Source of the DNA: JAAYGT01 sp050252075
GTDB taxonomy: Bacteria; Pseudomonadota; Gammaproteobacteria; Burkholderiales; Burkholderiaceae_B
Direction of reading: 5' to 3'
DNA length: 11,863 bases
Assembly (NCBI GenBank): GCA_050252075.1
Contig: JBFWLP010000101.1
Span: forward strand, 1 to 11,863
The position numbers and the translations under genes were made by a program. Below are positions 1 to 7,021 of this stretch, one piece after another (within the stretch, counting starts at the first letter, position 1; each line of letters starts with the position of its first letter). The notes below the pieces were generated by a model, which saw only the letters and a program-made list of their open reading frames with translations, was not told where the DNA came from and searched no databases.

Positions 1-2
1 TC

Positions 3-42
3 AGGTTTTATAGTTGCCTATTAGGTTTCATACTTGGCAATT
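3..42. repeat. Tandem 20-bp imperfect direct repeat
   Basis: Two adjacent 20-bp units (3-22 and 23-42) match at 16 of 20 positions. Both begin AGGTTT, share ATA and TTG in the middle, and end ATT. They lie immediately upstream of the candidate -35 box of the carboxylase operon. A 20-bp period is close to two helical turns, so both units would present the same DNA face. This fits a pair of activator or repressor half-sites, but nothing identifies the protein. The repeat is read directly from the sequence; the regulatory role is inference. Confidence 0.55.
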
Positions 43-62
43 AACTTGTTGACAATTTTATT
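39..62. promoter_or_regulatory. Candidate operator dyad over the -35 box
   Basis: An imperfect 24-bp dyad is centred between bases 50 and 51, with core TTGT-TG-ACAA at 46-55. Nine of 12 symmetric pairs are complementary. The core contains the TTGACA -35 hexamer, so a bound protein would block RNA polymerase. FCD-type GntR regulators often recognise short palindromes with TTGT/ACAA or TGGT/ACCA arms, and such a regulator is encoded at the end of this operon. Assigning the site to that protein is inference. Confidence 0.4.
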
Positions 63-78
63 CTTAACATTGTAGATT
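49..78 (+). promoter_or_regulatory. Candidate sigma70 promoter of the carboxylase operon
   Basis: A perfect -35 hexamer TTGACA lies at 49-54. After an 18-bp spacer comes TAGATT at 73-78, which matches 4 of 6 positions of the -10 consensus. Transcription would start near base 85, leaving a leader of about 50 nt before the first gene. The surrounding DNA is much more AT-rich than the genes. The weak -10 and slightly long spacer suggest help from an activator or a modest basal level. Confidence 0.5.
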
Positions 79-134
79 GTGGATTAATGTGTTGCTAACA
101 AACCGTACCGTTGCGGCGGATCCGGTGAATCAGA

Positions 135-1424
135 GTGAAAAATGCCATGTCGGGAACAGAACAGAATCAGCAAAAACACAATCAGCGCGCATCGGGTGGC
201 CCGCTTTCCGGTTGCAAGGTTGTCGAGCTTGGCTCCACGGTGGCGGGGCCGTTCTGTGCCCGGCTTCTGGCCGACTTTGGTGCCGAGGTCATCAAGGTTG
301 AGCAGAAAGAGGGCGATGCCGTTCGCACCATGGGCAAGCTGAAAGACGGCCGGTCCTTGTTCGGGGTGTCCATCTTGCGTAACAAGCGCATCGTGTCGAT
401 CGACCTGCGCACCGAGCAAGGGCGTGACCTGGTTCGGCAACTGTGCGAAAAGGCCGATGTGGTGATCGAGAATTTTCGGCCTGGAACACTCGAAAAATGG
501 GGGCTGGGTTACGACACGCTGAGCGCCGTCAATCCGGGTCTGATCATGGTCCGTATCAGCGGTTACGGCCAGGACGGCCCCTACAGTCAGCGGCCGGGCT
601 ACGGTGTGGTGTGCGAGGCGTTCAGCGGTTTGCGCGAGCTTACGGGGGATCCCGATCGCCCGCCGGCGCGCGTTGCGGTGTCAATGACAGACTACATGAC
701 CGGCCTGTACGGTGCTTTTGGTGCGGTCATGGCGGTTGTTGACCGTTATCGCAGCGGGTTGGGGCAGGTGATTGATTCGGCATTGTATGAAGCTGCTTTC
801 AGCTTCAATGAGCCGCATATTCCAGCCTACCAGCAGTTGGGTTTCGTTGCCACCCGCACCGGGTCGCGTTTGCCCAATCACACTCCCAACACCCTGTATA
901 CCTGTGCCGATGGCCGTCACATTCACATCACGGCGGGCTCACAGTCAGTATTCAAGCGTCTTGTCCAGATAGCCATGAAGCGGCCTGAGCTGCTTGATGA
1001 CCCCCGGTTTGCCACGCCGGTCGCCCGTTCGCAGAACGAAGACGCCATCGATGGCATTGTGAATGACTGGACAATGAGCCACTCGCTGGTCGAGATCGAG
1101 GCCTTGCTCGACGAGGCCGGTGTCCCGGCATCCCGTATTTTCAACATGGAAGATATCTTCCAGGATCCCCACTACCAGGCACGGGAAATGATAGTTCAGC
1201 CCCATGACCCTGTAATTGGGCCGGTGGCAATGGCCAATGTTGTGCCGCGCTTGTCCAGAACGCCCGGTGCAGTCAACTGGCCCGGCCACGATGTGGGCGA
1301 GGATACCCAAACGGTGCTTCAGGCCGAGCTTGGGCTTACCGATGAAGAAATTGAAAGTCTGGAGCGCAGCAGCATCATTTACACCGCTTCGCAGGTCACG
1401 CGCGAAGTCGCGTCCGAATCGTAA
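135..1424 (+). CDS. Class III CoA-transferase (CaiB/BaiF family)
   Basis: This cytoplasmic enzyme should move coenzyme A from a donor thioester to a carboxylic acid. The N-terminal part shows the family pattern (KVVELGSTVAGPFCARLLADFGAE, split here as KVVELG then AGPFCARLLADFGAE; later IKVEQKEGD, NKRIVSIDL, VVIENFRPG and GYGQDGPY). The expected catalytic aspartate is probably Asp186 in the segment VSMTDYMTGLYGAFG. At 429 residues it is slightly longer than the usual roughly 400. The GTG at 135 is chosen because GGTGA at 124-128 is well spaced as a ribosome site; an in-frame ATG at 147 is the alternative and would lose four residues. It is first in the operon, 17 nt ahead of the first carboxyltransferase gene, suggesting it supplies or consumes the carboxylase's acyl-CoA. 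Family assignment is firm. The acid and the CoA donor are unknown. Confidence 0.93.
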   Translation: MKNAMSGTEQNQQKHNQRASGGPLSGCKVVELGSTVAGPFCARLLADFGAEVIKVEQKEGDAVRTMGKLKDGRSLFGVSILRNKRIVSIDLRTEQGRDLVRQLCEKADVVIENFRPGTLEKWGLGYDTLSAVNPGLIMVRISGYGQDGPYSQRPGYGVVCEAFSGLRELTGDPDRPPARVAVSMTDYMTGLYGAFGAVMAVVDRYRSGLGQVIDSALYEAAFSFNEPHIPAYQQLGFVATRTGSRLPNHTPNTLYTCADGRHIHITAGSQSVFKRLVQIAMKRPELLDDPRFATPVARSQNEDAIDGIVNDWTMSHSLVEIEALLDEAGVPASRIFNMEDIFQDPHYQAREMIVQPHDPVIGPVAMANVVPRLSRTPGAVNWPGHDVGEDTQTVLQAELGLTDEEIESLERSSIIYTASQVTREVASES

Positions 1425-1441
1425 AAGGAAAACCTGAAATC

Positions 1442-3010
1442 ATGTCCGAAACAGAAATGCTCGAACAACCGCAGCAGCAAGCCGAACAGCAAACGGAACT
1501 TCAGCGCCGTACCGAGCGTGCGTTGGGTATGGGCGGCCCCGAAAAGCTTGCACGCAGAAAGCAGCAGGGCATGCTGAATGCGCGCGAGCGCATCGATCAT
1601 CTGGTTGATGCCGGCAGCTATATCGAAACCGGTTTACTGGCCGTTTCCTCGGTGGTCGAGGAAGATCGCGAAAATACACCGGCGGACGGCAAGATTGCCG
1701 GCTTTGCCCGAATTGACGGGCGACCGGTGGGGGTTGTGTCGAACGATTTCACGGTCAAGGGTGCCTCCAGCAGCCTGACCAACATGAAGAAAATAGGCCA
1801 TGTGAAGCGCGTGGCCACCGAGCGGGGTTTTCCCCTGGTGTTTTTTGGCGAGTCGTCCGGCGCACGTATGCCTGACAACATGGGCGCGCGCGGCATGGGT
1901 ACCTTGCTGGGCAACGATCCGCATCAGTATGTGCGCCGCCGCGAAAGCCCGTGGGCATCGGCCATTCTGGGCCAATGTTACGGTTCATCGGCATGGTACG
2001 CCTGCCTGTCCGATTTCACCGTCATGCGCAAAGGGGCCACGCTGGCCGTGGCCAGTCCGGTGCTGGCATCGCTGGCCATTGGCCAGAAAGTGGAATCCGA
2101 GGAATTGGGCGGCTGGAAATTGCACAGCGAAGTCACTGGTCTGGTGGATGCCGTGGCTGAAACCGACGAAGAGGCCATTGACCTGATTCGCCGGTTCCTG
2201 TCGTATCTGCCATCGCACAACAATGAGCCGCCACCCCTTGCGCCGGTGTCTCCCGATTCCGACACGGCGGCCCTGAAGGTGGCTGACATTGTTCCCGAAA
2301 GCCGCCGGCGCGTTTACGACGTCAGAAAAGTCATTAATGCCACCTTTGATCAGGGCAGCGTGTTCGAGCTGAAACCGCGATTCGGGCGTACGGCCGTTAC
2401 GGCACTGGCTCGCCTGAATGGCGCGACCGTCGGGGTGGTGGCCAATAACCCCATGGGTAAGGCCGGCGCCATGGATGTAGCCAGTTGCGAGAAAATCACG
2501 CGCTTCCTGGTTATGTGCGACTCGTTCAATATTCCGATTGTTATGCTGGTGGATACCCCGGGGTTCGTCATCGGTATTGAGGGCGAGCGCCTGAAGGCGC
2601 CCGGCAAGATCATGAATTTCATGACCGCGTTGCAAATGTGCACCGTGCCCAAGCTGTCGGTCATCATGCGCAAAAGCTATGGTCAGGCCTATCTGAACAT
2701 GGGCGGCGGGCGTAATTCCGACGAGGTTGCCGCCTGGCCAACCGCCGAGGTCAGCTTCATGGATCCGGCTTATTCGGTTCAGGTGGTTACTTGGGGCCGT
2801 GATGTGGACCAGGCTTCCCGTGATGCCATTCAGGCCCAGATGCAGAAAGACAGCGATGTATGGGGGTTGGCCGAAATGTATGCGGTGCAGTCGGTCATCG
2901 AGCCGGCCCAAACCCGCGAGTACTTGATTCGCATGCTGGAAGTTCACACGATGCGTCGTAGTGGCGGCGTGGGTAAACATCAAATGGCCGCATGGCCGAC
3001 AACGTATTAA
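1442..3010 (+). CDS. Acyl-CoA carboxylase carboxyltransferase subunit 1
   Basis: This 522-residue protein is a complete PccB/MmdA-type carboxyltransferase, which moves a carboxyl group from carboxybiotin to an acyl-CoA. The N-terminal half (about 35-260) carries the opening ARERIDHLVDAGS and the first active-site loop SSGAR (139-142). The C-terminal half (about 290-515) carries VGVVANNP, MLVDTPGFVIG and the second loop RKSYGQAY (410-417). The first 20 residues are Gln/Glu-rich and probably flexible. AAGGAA at 1425-1430 precedes the ATG. It is clearly paralogous to the second subunit encoded at 3265, with the biotin carrier gene between them. The loops differ from the usual propionyl-CoA type (SGGAR, RKAYGGAY), so the substrate may differ. 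A decarboxylase role, as in methylmalonyl-CoA decarboxylase, is possible but less likely because a biotin carboxylase is encoded nearby. Confidence 0.93.
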   Translation: MSETEMLEQPQQQAEQQTELQRRTERALGMGGPEKLARRKQQGMLNARERIDHLVDAGSYIETGLLAVSSVVEEDRENTPADGKIAGFARIDGRPVGVVSNDFTVKGASSSLTNMKKIGHVKRVATERGFPLVFFGESSGARMPDNMGARGMGTLLGNDPHQYVRRRESPWASAILGQCYGSSAWYACLSDFTVMRKGATLAVASPVLASLAIGQKVESEELGGWKLHSEVTGLVDAVAETDEEAIDLIRRFLSYLPSHNNEPPPLAPVSPDSDTAALKVADIVPESRRRVYDVRKVINATFDQGSVFELKPRFGRTAVTALARLNGATVGVVANNPMGKAGAMDVASCEKITRFLVMCDSFNIPIVMLVDTPGFVIGIEGERLKAPGKIMNFMTALQMCTVPKLSVIMRKSYGQAYLNMGGGRNSDEVAAWPTAEVSFMDPAYSVQVVTWGRDVDQASRDAIQAQMQKDSDVWGLAEMYAVQSVIEPAQTREYLIRMLEVHTMRRSGGVGKHQMAAWPTTY

Positions 3011-3025
3011 TCGCCTGGCGGCGAT
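3010..3025 (+). other. Small intergenic hairpin after carboxyltransferase 1
   Basis: ATCGCC (3010-3015) and GGCGAT (3020-3025) form a perfect 6-bp stem with a 4-nt TGGC loop, starting on the last base of the stop codon. No T-run follows, so it is not a terminator. It could slow 3' decay or tune the output of the downstream biotin carrier gene, but a stem this short can arise by chance. Confidence 0.35.
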
Positions 3026-3046
3026 CATAGAAAACAGGAGAAGAAA

Positions 3047-3268
3047 ATGGCCAAAGTCGAAATAATTTCCCCGGTAACCGGTACGGTCTGGAAGGTCGAG
3101 CGCGCGGTGGGCGATAAAGTCCAGGAAGGCGACGTCATCATGATTCTGGAGTCCATGAAAATGGAAATCCCGGTCGAAGCTGAAGAGGCCGGCGTCATTA
3201 CCGAAATCAAGGTCGAGCCCGGCGTATCCGTCGAGGAAGACCAGGTTCTGTGCGTGATTGAATCATGA
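3047..3268 (+). CDS. Free-standing biotin carboxyl carrier protein
   Basis: This 73-residue protein is nothing but a biotinyl domain. The motif ESMKME places the biotin-accepting lysine at Lys38, about 35 residues from each end as in other biotinyl domains. The flanking strands ISPVTGTVWKV and AGVITEIKVEPG are typical. It should carry carboxybiotin between the biotin carboxylase encoded at 4903 and the carboxyltransferases. It lacks the Pro/Ala-rich N-terminal extension of AccB and is not fused to a biotin carboxylase as in PccA or MccA. The small biotinylated protein TB7.3 of Mycobacterium is a similar stand-alone case. AGGAG at 3036-3040 sits 6 nt before the ATG, the clearest ribosome site in the operon, which fits high expression. 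Its stop overlaps the next start as ATGA. Biotinylation depends on a BirA ligase encoded elsewhere. Confidence 0.95.
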   Translation: MAKVEIISPVTGTVWKVERAVGDKVQEGDVIMILESMKMEIPVEAEEAGVITEIKVEPGVSVEEDQVLCVIES

Positions 3269-4863
3269 GTGCAAGCCCGATCGAATCTCCGGCCCAAAGC
3301 GATACTGACGACCGCCTGAAAGAGCTTCAGTTCAGGCGATCCGAAGCCGTGAAAATGGGGGGTGCCGACGCCATCGAGCGACAGCATCAGGCAGGCAGGC
3401 TGACTGTTCGTGAACGCCTTGATGCCCTGGTTGACGCAGGCAGCTTCAAGGAAATTGGCTCGCTGGCCGGCACCGGCAAGTACGACGATCACAATCGCGT
3501 TGTGTCCGTCACGCCGGCTCCTTATGTGGCCGGTCTGGCGAAAATTGATGGCAGATCGGTGGCGATCGGCGGTGAAGACTTCACCGTTCGCGGCGGCACA
3601 ACGTTTGGCAGCGCCCGACGCAAAGGGGGCCAAGGCGGGTTCGTTGAAGACCTTGCCTACCACTATCGCATTCCGCTGATCAATCTGATCGACGGTGCCG
3701 GCGGCAGTGTTACGTCGATCAAGCGCCGAGGCCACAGCGTGTTTCCCGGTGTGCACGGTTTTGAGCGTTCAGTAGAGTTGCTGGGGCGTGTTCCGGTTGC
3801 TTCCGCTGTGCTTGGCACGGCGGCGGGCGGGCCGGCAGGCCGTGCAATTTTGTCCCATTTTTCCGTTATGGTGCGTGGTACCAGCCAGATCTTTGCGGCG
3901 GGCCCCCCGGTGGTCAAGCGTTCGCTCGGGCAGGTGATCGACAAAGACAAGCTGGGTGGTTCCAGTATTGCGGTCGATAAGTCAGGGGCAATTCATAACG
4001 TGGCGGCTTCCGAACAAGACGCCTTTGATCAGATACGGCGTTTCCTTAGCTTCATGCCCGCCAACGTATGGGAACTGCCGCCGGTGGTTGCCGGCAATGA
4101 TCCCGTGGATCGTTGTGACGAGCGTCTTGCACGCATTGTTCCCGAGAAGCGCACGCAAGCGTACAACATGCACCGCCTGGTTCGCATGGTGGTTGATGAG
4201 GGGTCCGATTTCGAAATACAGCCCTCATTCGGCAAGTCGGTGATCACCATGCTGGCGCGCCTGAACGGTCGTCCGGTTGGAGTCATTGCGAACAATCCCA
4301 TGGTTTACGGGGGGGCAATGGATGCGGCGGCAGCCCGCAAGCAGATTCATTTCATGGAGCTGTGCGACACCTTCCATATTCCGTTGGTGTTCTTTGTCGA
4401 TGTGCCCGGGTTCATGGTGGGTTTAAAGGCCGAAGAGGAAGGCACCCTGCGGGAAGGCATGCGTGCCGTTTACGTGGCGGGCCAGCTCACGGTTCCAACG
4501 GTTACGCTGGTGATTCGCAAATGCTACGGCATGGCCGGTATGGCAACCTGCAACAAGAACGATATCGATCTGAAGCTGGCATGGCCGACCGCAGAATGGG
4601 GGTCATTACCGGTTGAAGGCGGCGTGGCGGCAGCTTATCGCCGAGAAATCATGGCTGCAGCCGATCCGGCAGCGAAAGAGCGTGAAATCGAAGCGGAGCT
4701 CAAGCCTTACGCGTCGCCTTTCAGGACAGCCGAAGCTTTTGCTGTCGAGGAAATCATTGATCCCCGCGAGACGCGCCCCATTCTGTGCGAGTTCATTGAA
4801 TTGGCTCAGCATCGTCTTGGTCACGGCGTTGGAATGAAAACCCGCAGTGGTGTCCAGCCGTAA
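3265..4863 (+). CDS. Acyl-CoA carboxylase carboxyltransferase subunit 2
   Basis: This is a second full-length carboxyltransferase of 532 residues, paralogous to the first across both halves (shared pattern RLNG-PVGV-ANNPM---GAMD, then CD-F-IP and a D-PGF motif). Its first active-site loop reads GAGGSV (144-149) and its second RKCYGMAG (418-425). The stretch IFAAGPPVVK and the later LAWPTAEWGSLPVEGG look closer to 3-methylcrotonyl-CoA-type or broad acyl-CoA subunits than to PccB. Translation is probably coupled to the biotin carrier by the ATGA overlap, as no good ribosome site precedes it. Both active-site loops are present but differ from subunit 1. The two may form a mixed hexamer, as AccD4 and AccD5 share one mycobacterial long-chain acyl-CoA carboxylase, or one may be mainly structural. 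The substrate is unknown. Confidence 0.92.
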   Translation: MSASPIESPAQSDTDDRLKELQFRRSEAVKMGGADAIERQHQAGRLTVRERLDALVDAGSFKEIGSLAGTGKYDDHNRVVSVTPAPYVAGLAKIDGRSVAIGGEDFTVRGGTTFGSARRKGGQGGFVEDLAYHYRIPLINLIDGAGGSVTSIKRRGHSVFPGVHGFERSVELLGRVPVASAVLGTAAGGPAGRAILSHFSVMVRGTSQIFAAGPPVVKRSLGQVIDKDKLGGSSIAVDKSGAIHNVAASEQDAFDQIRRFLSFMPANVWELPPVVAGNDPVDRCDERLARIVPEKRTQAYNMHRLVRMVVDEGSDFEIQPSFGKSVITMLARLNGRPVGVIANNPMVYGGAMDAAAARKQIHFMELCDTFHIPLVFFVDVPGFMVGLKAEEEGTLREGMRAVYVAGQLTVPTVTLVIRKCYGMAGMATCNKNDIDLKLAWPTAEWGSLPVEGGVAAAYRREIMAAADPAAKEREIEAELKPYASPFRTAEAFAVEEIIDPRETRPILCEFIELAQHRLGHGVGMKTRSGVQP

Positions 4864-4902
4864 GCACAAGGGCCGCCGCTGTTAAATGGATAAGGAAATT
4901 TC

Positions 4903-6264
4903 ATGAACGAAAAGACGATCCTGATTGCAAATCGCGGTGAAATCGCGTGCAGGATTATTCGCTCTTGCCACGAGAATCAATGTCGCGCGGTGGCGGTGTA
5001 TTCCGACGCCGATGAGCACGCCATGCATGTGCAAATGGCCGATGCCGCCGTTGGTATCGGCCCGGCAGCCGCCCGTGAAAGTTACCTGAAGCCGCAGGCG
5101 ATCTTGCAGGCGGCGGCACAAACAGGGGCAACGGCCATTCACCCCGGTTATGGTTTTTTGTCCGAGAATGCCGATTTTGCGCGCGCCGTACGCGATGCCG
5201 GTTTGGTCTGGATCGGCCCCTCGCCGGAGTCGATTGTCGATATGGGTGACAAAGAGCGTGCCCGCGAGATCGCACGTGCTGCGGGGGTTCCCATATTGCC
5301 CGGCAGCCCGCGTTTTGCCGAAGGCCAGTCCGACGAGCTGTTGCAGGCCGCTGATCAGGTAGGGTATCCCCTGCTGGTGAAAGCGGCGGCAGGGGGCGGC
5401 GGTATCGGTATGCGTCGTGTTGACAAGCCCGAGCAATTGCTCGCGGTGGTGCAGGCAACGCAGTCCATGGCCGGCAAGGCTTTTGGCGATTCCAGTGTGT
5501 ACTTCGAGCGGTATGTGCCGCGCGCACGGCATATCGAAGTTCAGGTGTTCGGGTTTGGAGATGGTTCCGGCGTGCACCTTTTCGACCGGGATTGCTCGGT
5601 ACAGCGGCGTTTCCAGAAAATTGTCGAAGAGGCGCCCGCGCCCAGGCTCTCGCAAACGGTACGAGATCGTCTTTACACAGCCGCCCTGGCCCTGGTGCGG
5701 CAACAGTCGTATGTGGGTGCGGGTACTGTCGAGTTCATTTACGACATCGACCGCGACGATATCTACTTCCTGGAAATGAACACGCGTATCCAGGTCGAGC
5801 ATCCGGTTACGGAAATGATCACCGGCGTCGACCTGGTGGCGTGGCAGATCCGCCAGGCGTTTGGCGAGCTCAAGCCCGTGCCCCAGTCAATGATCAGCAG
5901 CACGGGCCATGCCATTGAATGCCGTATTTATGCGGAACGGCCCGAGAAAAACTTTCTGCCGTCTCCCGGTTTGATCGAAACGCTGGTCTGGCCCTCGGCC
6001 CGCGATGGCTTGCGTATTGATACGGGTATCCGGCAGGGGGATAGGGTCACTCCCTATTATGATCCCATGGTGGCCAAACTTATTATGCATGCTGGCGACC
6101 GCCAGAGCGCAATTGACCGGTTGCGGCTATCTTTGAATGATTTGACGATCGAAGGCTTGTCGACCAATACAGCCTTTCTGACCGACGTTCTTTCCGACGA
6201 AGCGTTTCAGCAGGCCGACGTCAGCACCGGCTTTGTCGACGCTTTCATGAAAGCCAAAGTGTGA
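4903..6264 (+). CDS. Biotin carboxylase subunit (AccC-type)
   Basis: This 453-residue ATP-grasp enzyme uses ATP and bicarbonate to carboxylate biotin on the carrier protein. The N-terminal domain has ILIANRGEIACRI (6-18) and HPGYGFLSEN (80-89). The ATP-grasp part has Lys117 and Lys160, equivalent to E. coli AccC Lys116 and Lys159, the glycine-rich loop GGGGIGM (164-170), His210, QRRFQKIVEEAPAP (234-247), and EMNTRIQVEHP (291-301) with catalytic Arg295. Two positions are unusual: Ile168 where AccC has Arg, and Phe237 where AccC has His. The length matches AccC alone, so it has no carrier domain and no BT domain such as links PccA or MccA subunits to their carboxyltransferase. AAGGAA at 4892-4897 is well placed. 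It is most likely dedicated to this operon; the housekeeping accBC is expected elsewhere. Confidence 0.94.
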   Translation: MNEKTILIANRGEIACRIIRSCHENQCRAVAVYSDADEHAMHVQMADAAVGIGPAAARESYLKPQAILQAAAQTGATAIHPGYGFLSENADFARAVRDAGLVWIGPSPESIVDMGDKERAREIARAAGVPILPGSPRFAEGQSDELLQAADQVGYPLLVKAAAGGGGIGMRRVDKPEQLLAVVQATQSMAGKAFGDSSVYFERYVPRARHIEVQVFGFGDGSGVHLFDRDCSVQRRFQKIVEEAPAPRLSQTVRDRLYTAALALVRQQSYVGAGTVEFIYDIDRDDIYFLEMNTRIQVEHPVTEMITGVDLVAWQIRQAFGELKPVPQSMISSTGHAIECRIYAERPEKNFLPSPGLIETLVWPSARDGLRIDTGIRQGDRVTPYYDPMVAKLIMHAGDRQSAIDRLRLSLNDLTIEGLSTNTAFLTDVLSDEAFQQADVSTGFVDAFMKAKV

Positions 6265-6283
6265 CTAACCGCAGGGCCAGGCG

Positions 6284-6991
6284 ATGACAACAGCCACCGC
6301 GAAACCGAAATCCGAGAAACGTCGCCGCGTTCCCAGGGAGCGCGATCTGGGGGCGACCCGGGTCGATGTGCTGGACATCTTGCGTGAACGCATTGCCCAG
6401 TACCAGCTGCCCCCGGGGGCCAAGCTCAACGAGAACGAACTGGCCACCGAGTTCAATGTGCCGCGCACGCGCATTCGTGACGCCTTCACCGTTCTGGAGC
6501 AGCGGGGGTTGATCGAGCGCATTCCGAACCGCGGCGCCATTGTTGCGCGACTGGATCCCGAACAGGTCTTTCACATTTACGACATGCGCGAGGTGCTGGA
6601 AGGTTTGTGTGCCCGCCTGGCTTGCCAGAACTCCGATCCGGCGTCCTGGCAGGATTTGCTGGGTCAGTTTTCGGGGCCGGTCGAGGCGGCCGTGAAGAAA
6701 GGCGATTTTGAAGCGTACACCGCTATTTACGACAGTTTCCGGCGTCGTTGCATCAAAGCCGCTGCGAACCCAGTTTTGGCCGAGGCGCTGGACAGCATCT
6801 ATGAGAAAACCCAGGTGCTGATCCGACGTATCGTGATTTTGCCCGGTCGCGGGGAAATCGGTGTGAAGGAACACCGCGCTGTCCTGGAGGCGATGCGGGC
6901 CGGCGATCCCTACGAGGCTGAGCGCCTGCGCCGCGAGAACATACGGAACGCAAAAGCCTACCTCACTCGTTACATTAAATACGTTCTTTAG
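6284..6991 (+). CDS. GntR-family transcriptional regulator, FCD subfamily
   Basis: This 235-residue protein should be a dimeric, ligand-controlled DNA-binding regulator. A basic N-terminus (12-20) leads into a winged helix-turn-helix (about 27-90), with the family signature PPGAKLNENELATEF-VPRTRIRDAF at 43-68 and RGLIERIPNRGAIVA. An all-helical FCD effector domain follows (about 95-225). The metal ligands usual in FCD domains are poorly kept: His197 in KEHRAVLEA remains, but the expected His of the F-H position is Arg153 and the last one is Asn220 in RRENI. It may bind its ligand without a metal. It follows the biotin carboxylase gene by 19 nt with AGGG at 6273-6276, so it is probably co-transcribed and self-regulating. 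Target sites may be the dyads at 39-62 and 6994-7021. The effector is probably the pathway acid or CoA ester, by inference. Confidence 0.92.
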   Translation: MTTATAKPKSEKRRRVPRERDLGATRVDVLDILRERIAQYQLPPGAKLNENELATEFNVPRTRIRDAFTVLEQRGLIERIPNRGAIVARLDPEQVFHIYDMREVLEGLCARLACQNSDPASWQDLLGQFSGPVEAAVKKGDFEAYTAIYDSFRRRCIKAAANPVLAEALDSIYEKTQVLIRRIVILPGRGEIGVKEHRAVLEAMRAGDPYEAERLRRENIRNAKAYLTRYIKYVL

Positions 6992-6993
6992 CC

Positions 6994-7021
6994 ATTGAGA
7001 CACAGCAGCCAGTGTGTCAAT
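6994..7021. promoter_or_regulatory. Inverted repeat upstream of the transporter genes
   Basis: ATTGAGACAC (6994-7003) and GTGTGTCAAT (7012-7021) pair at 9 of 10 positions around an 8-nt loop. The repeat begins just after the regulator's stop codon and its right arm touches the candidate -35 box at 7021. No T-run follows, so an operator is more likely than a terminator. The arms are not the same as those of the dyad at 39-62, although both contain TGTCAA on one strand. Confidence 0.4.

Noticed and set aside
3..42. Possible start of a CRISPR-like or iteron array
   Set aside because: There are only two degenerate units without spacers, and a third unit downstream matches poorly.
71..90. Short tandem 7-mers (ATTGTAG, ATTGTGG, ATTAATG)
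   Set aside because: They are too short and too degenerate in an AT-rich promoter to support a claim.
1985..3028. Long open frame of 347 codons on the - strand
   Set aside because: It lies fully opposite the first carboxyltransferase gene, shows no recognisable domain, and arises because GC-rich codon bias removes stops on the other strand.
3025..3756. Open frame of 243 codons on the - strand
   Set aside because: It is antisense to the biotin carrier and second carboxyltransferase, both certain genes, and its translation has no family features.
4882..5802. Open frame of 306 codons on the - strand
   Set aside because: It is antisense to the conserved ATP-grasp part of the biotin carboxylase; the sequence looks like a reverse-complement shadow.
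6245..7003. Open frame of 252 codons on the - strand
   Set aside because: It mirrors the GntR regulator gene almost exactly and has no ribosome site or recognisable motif.
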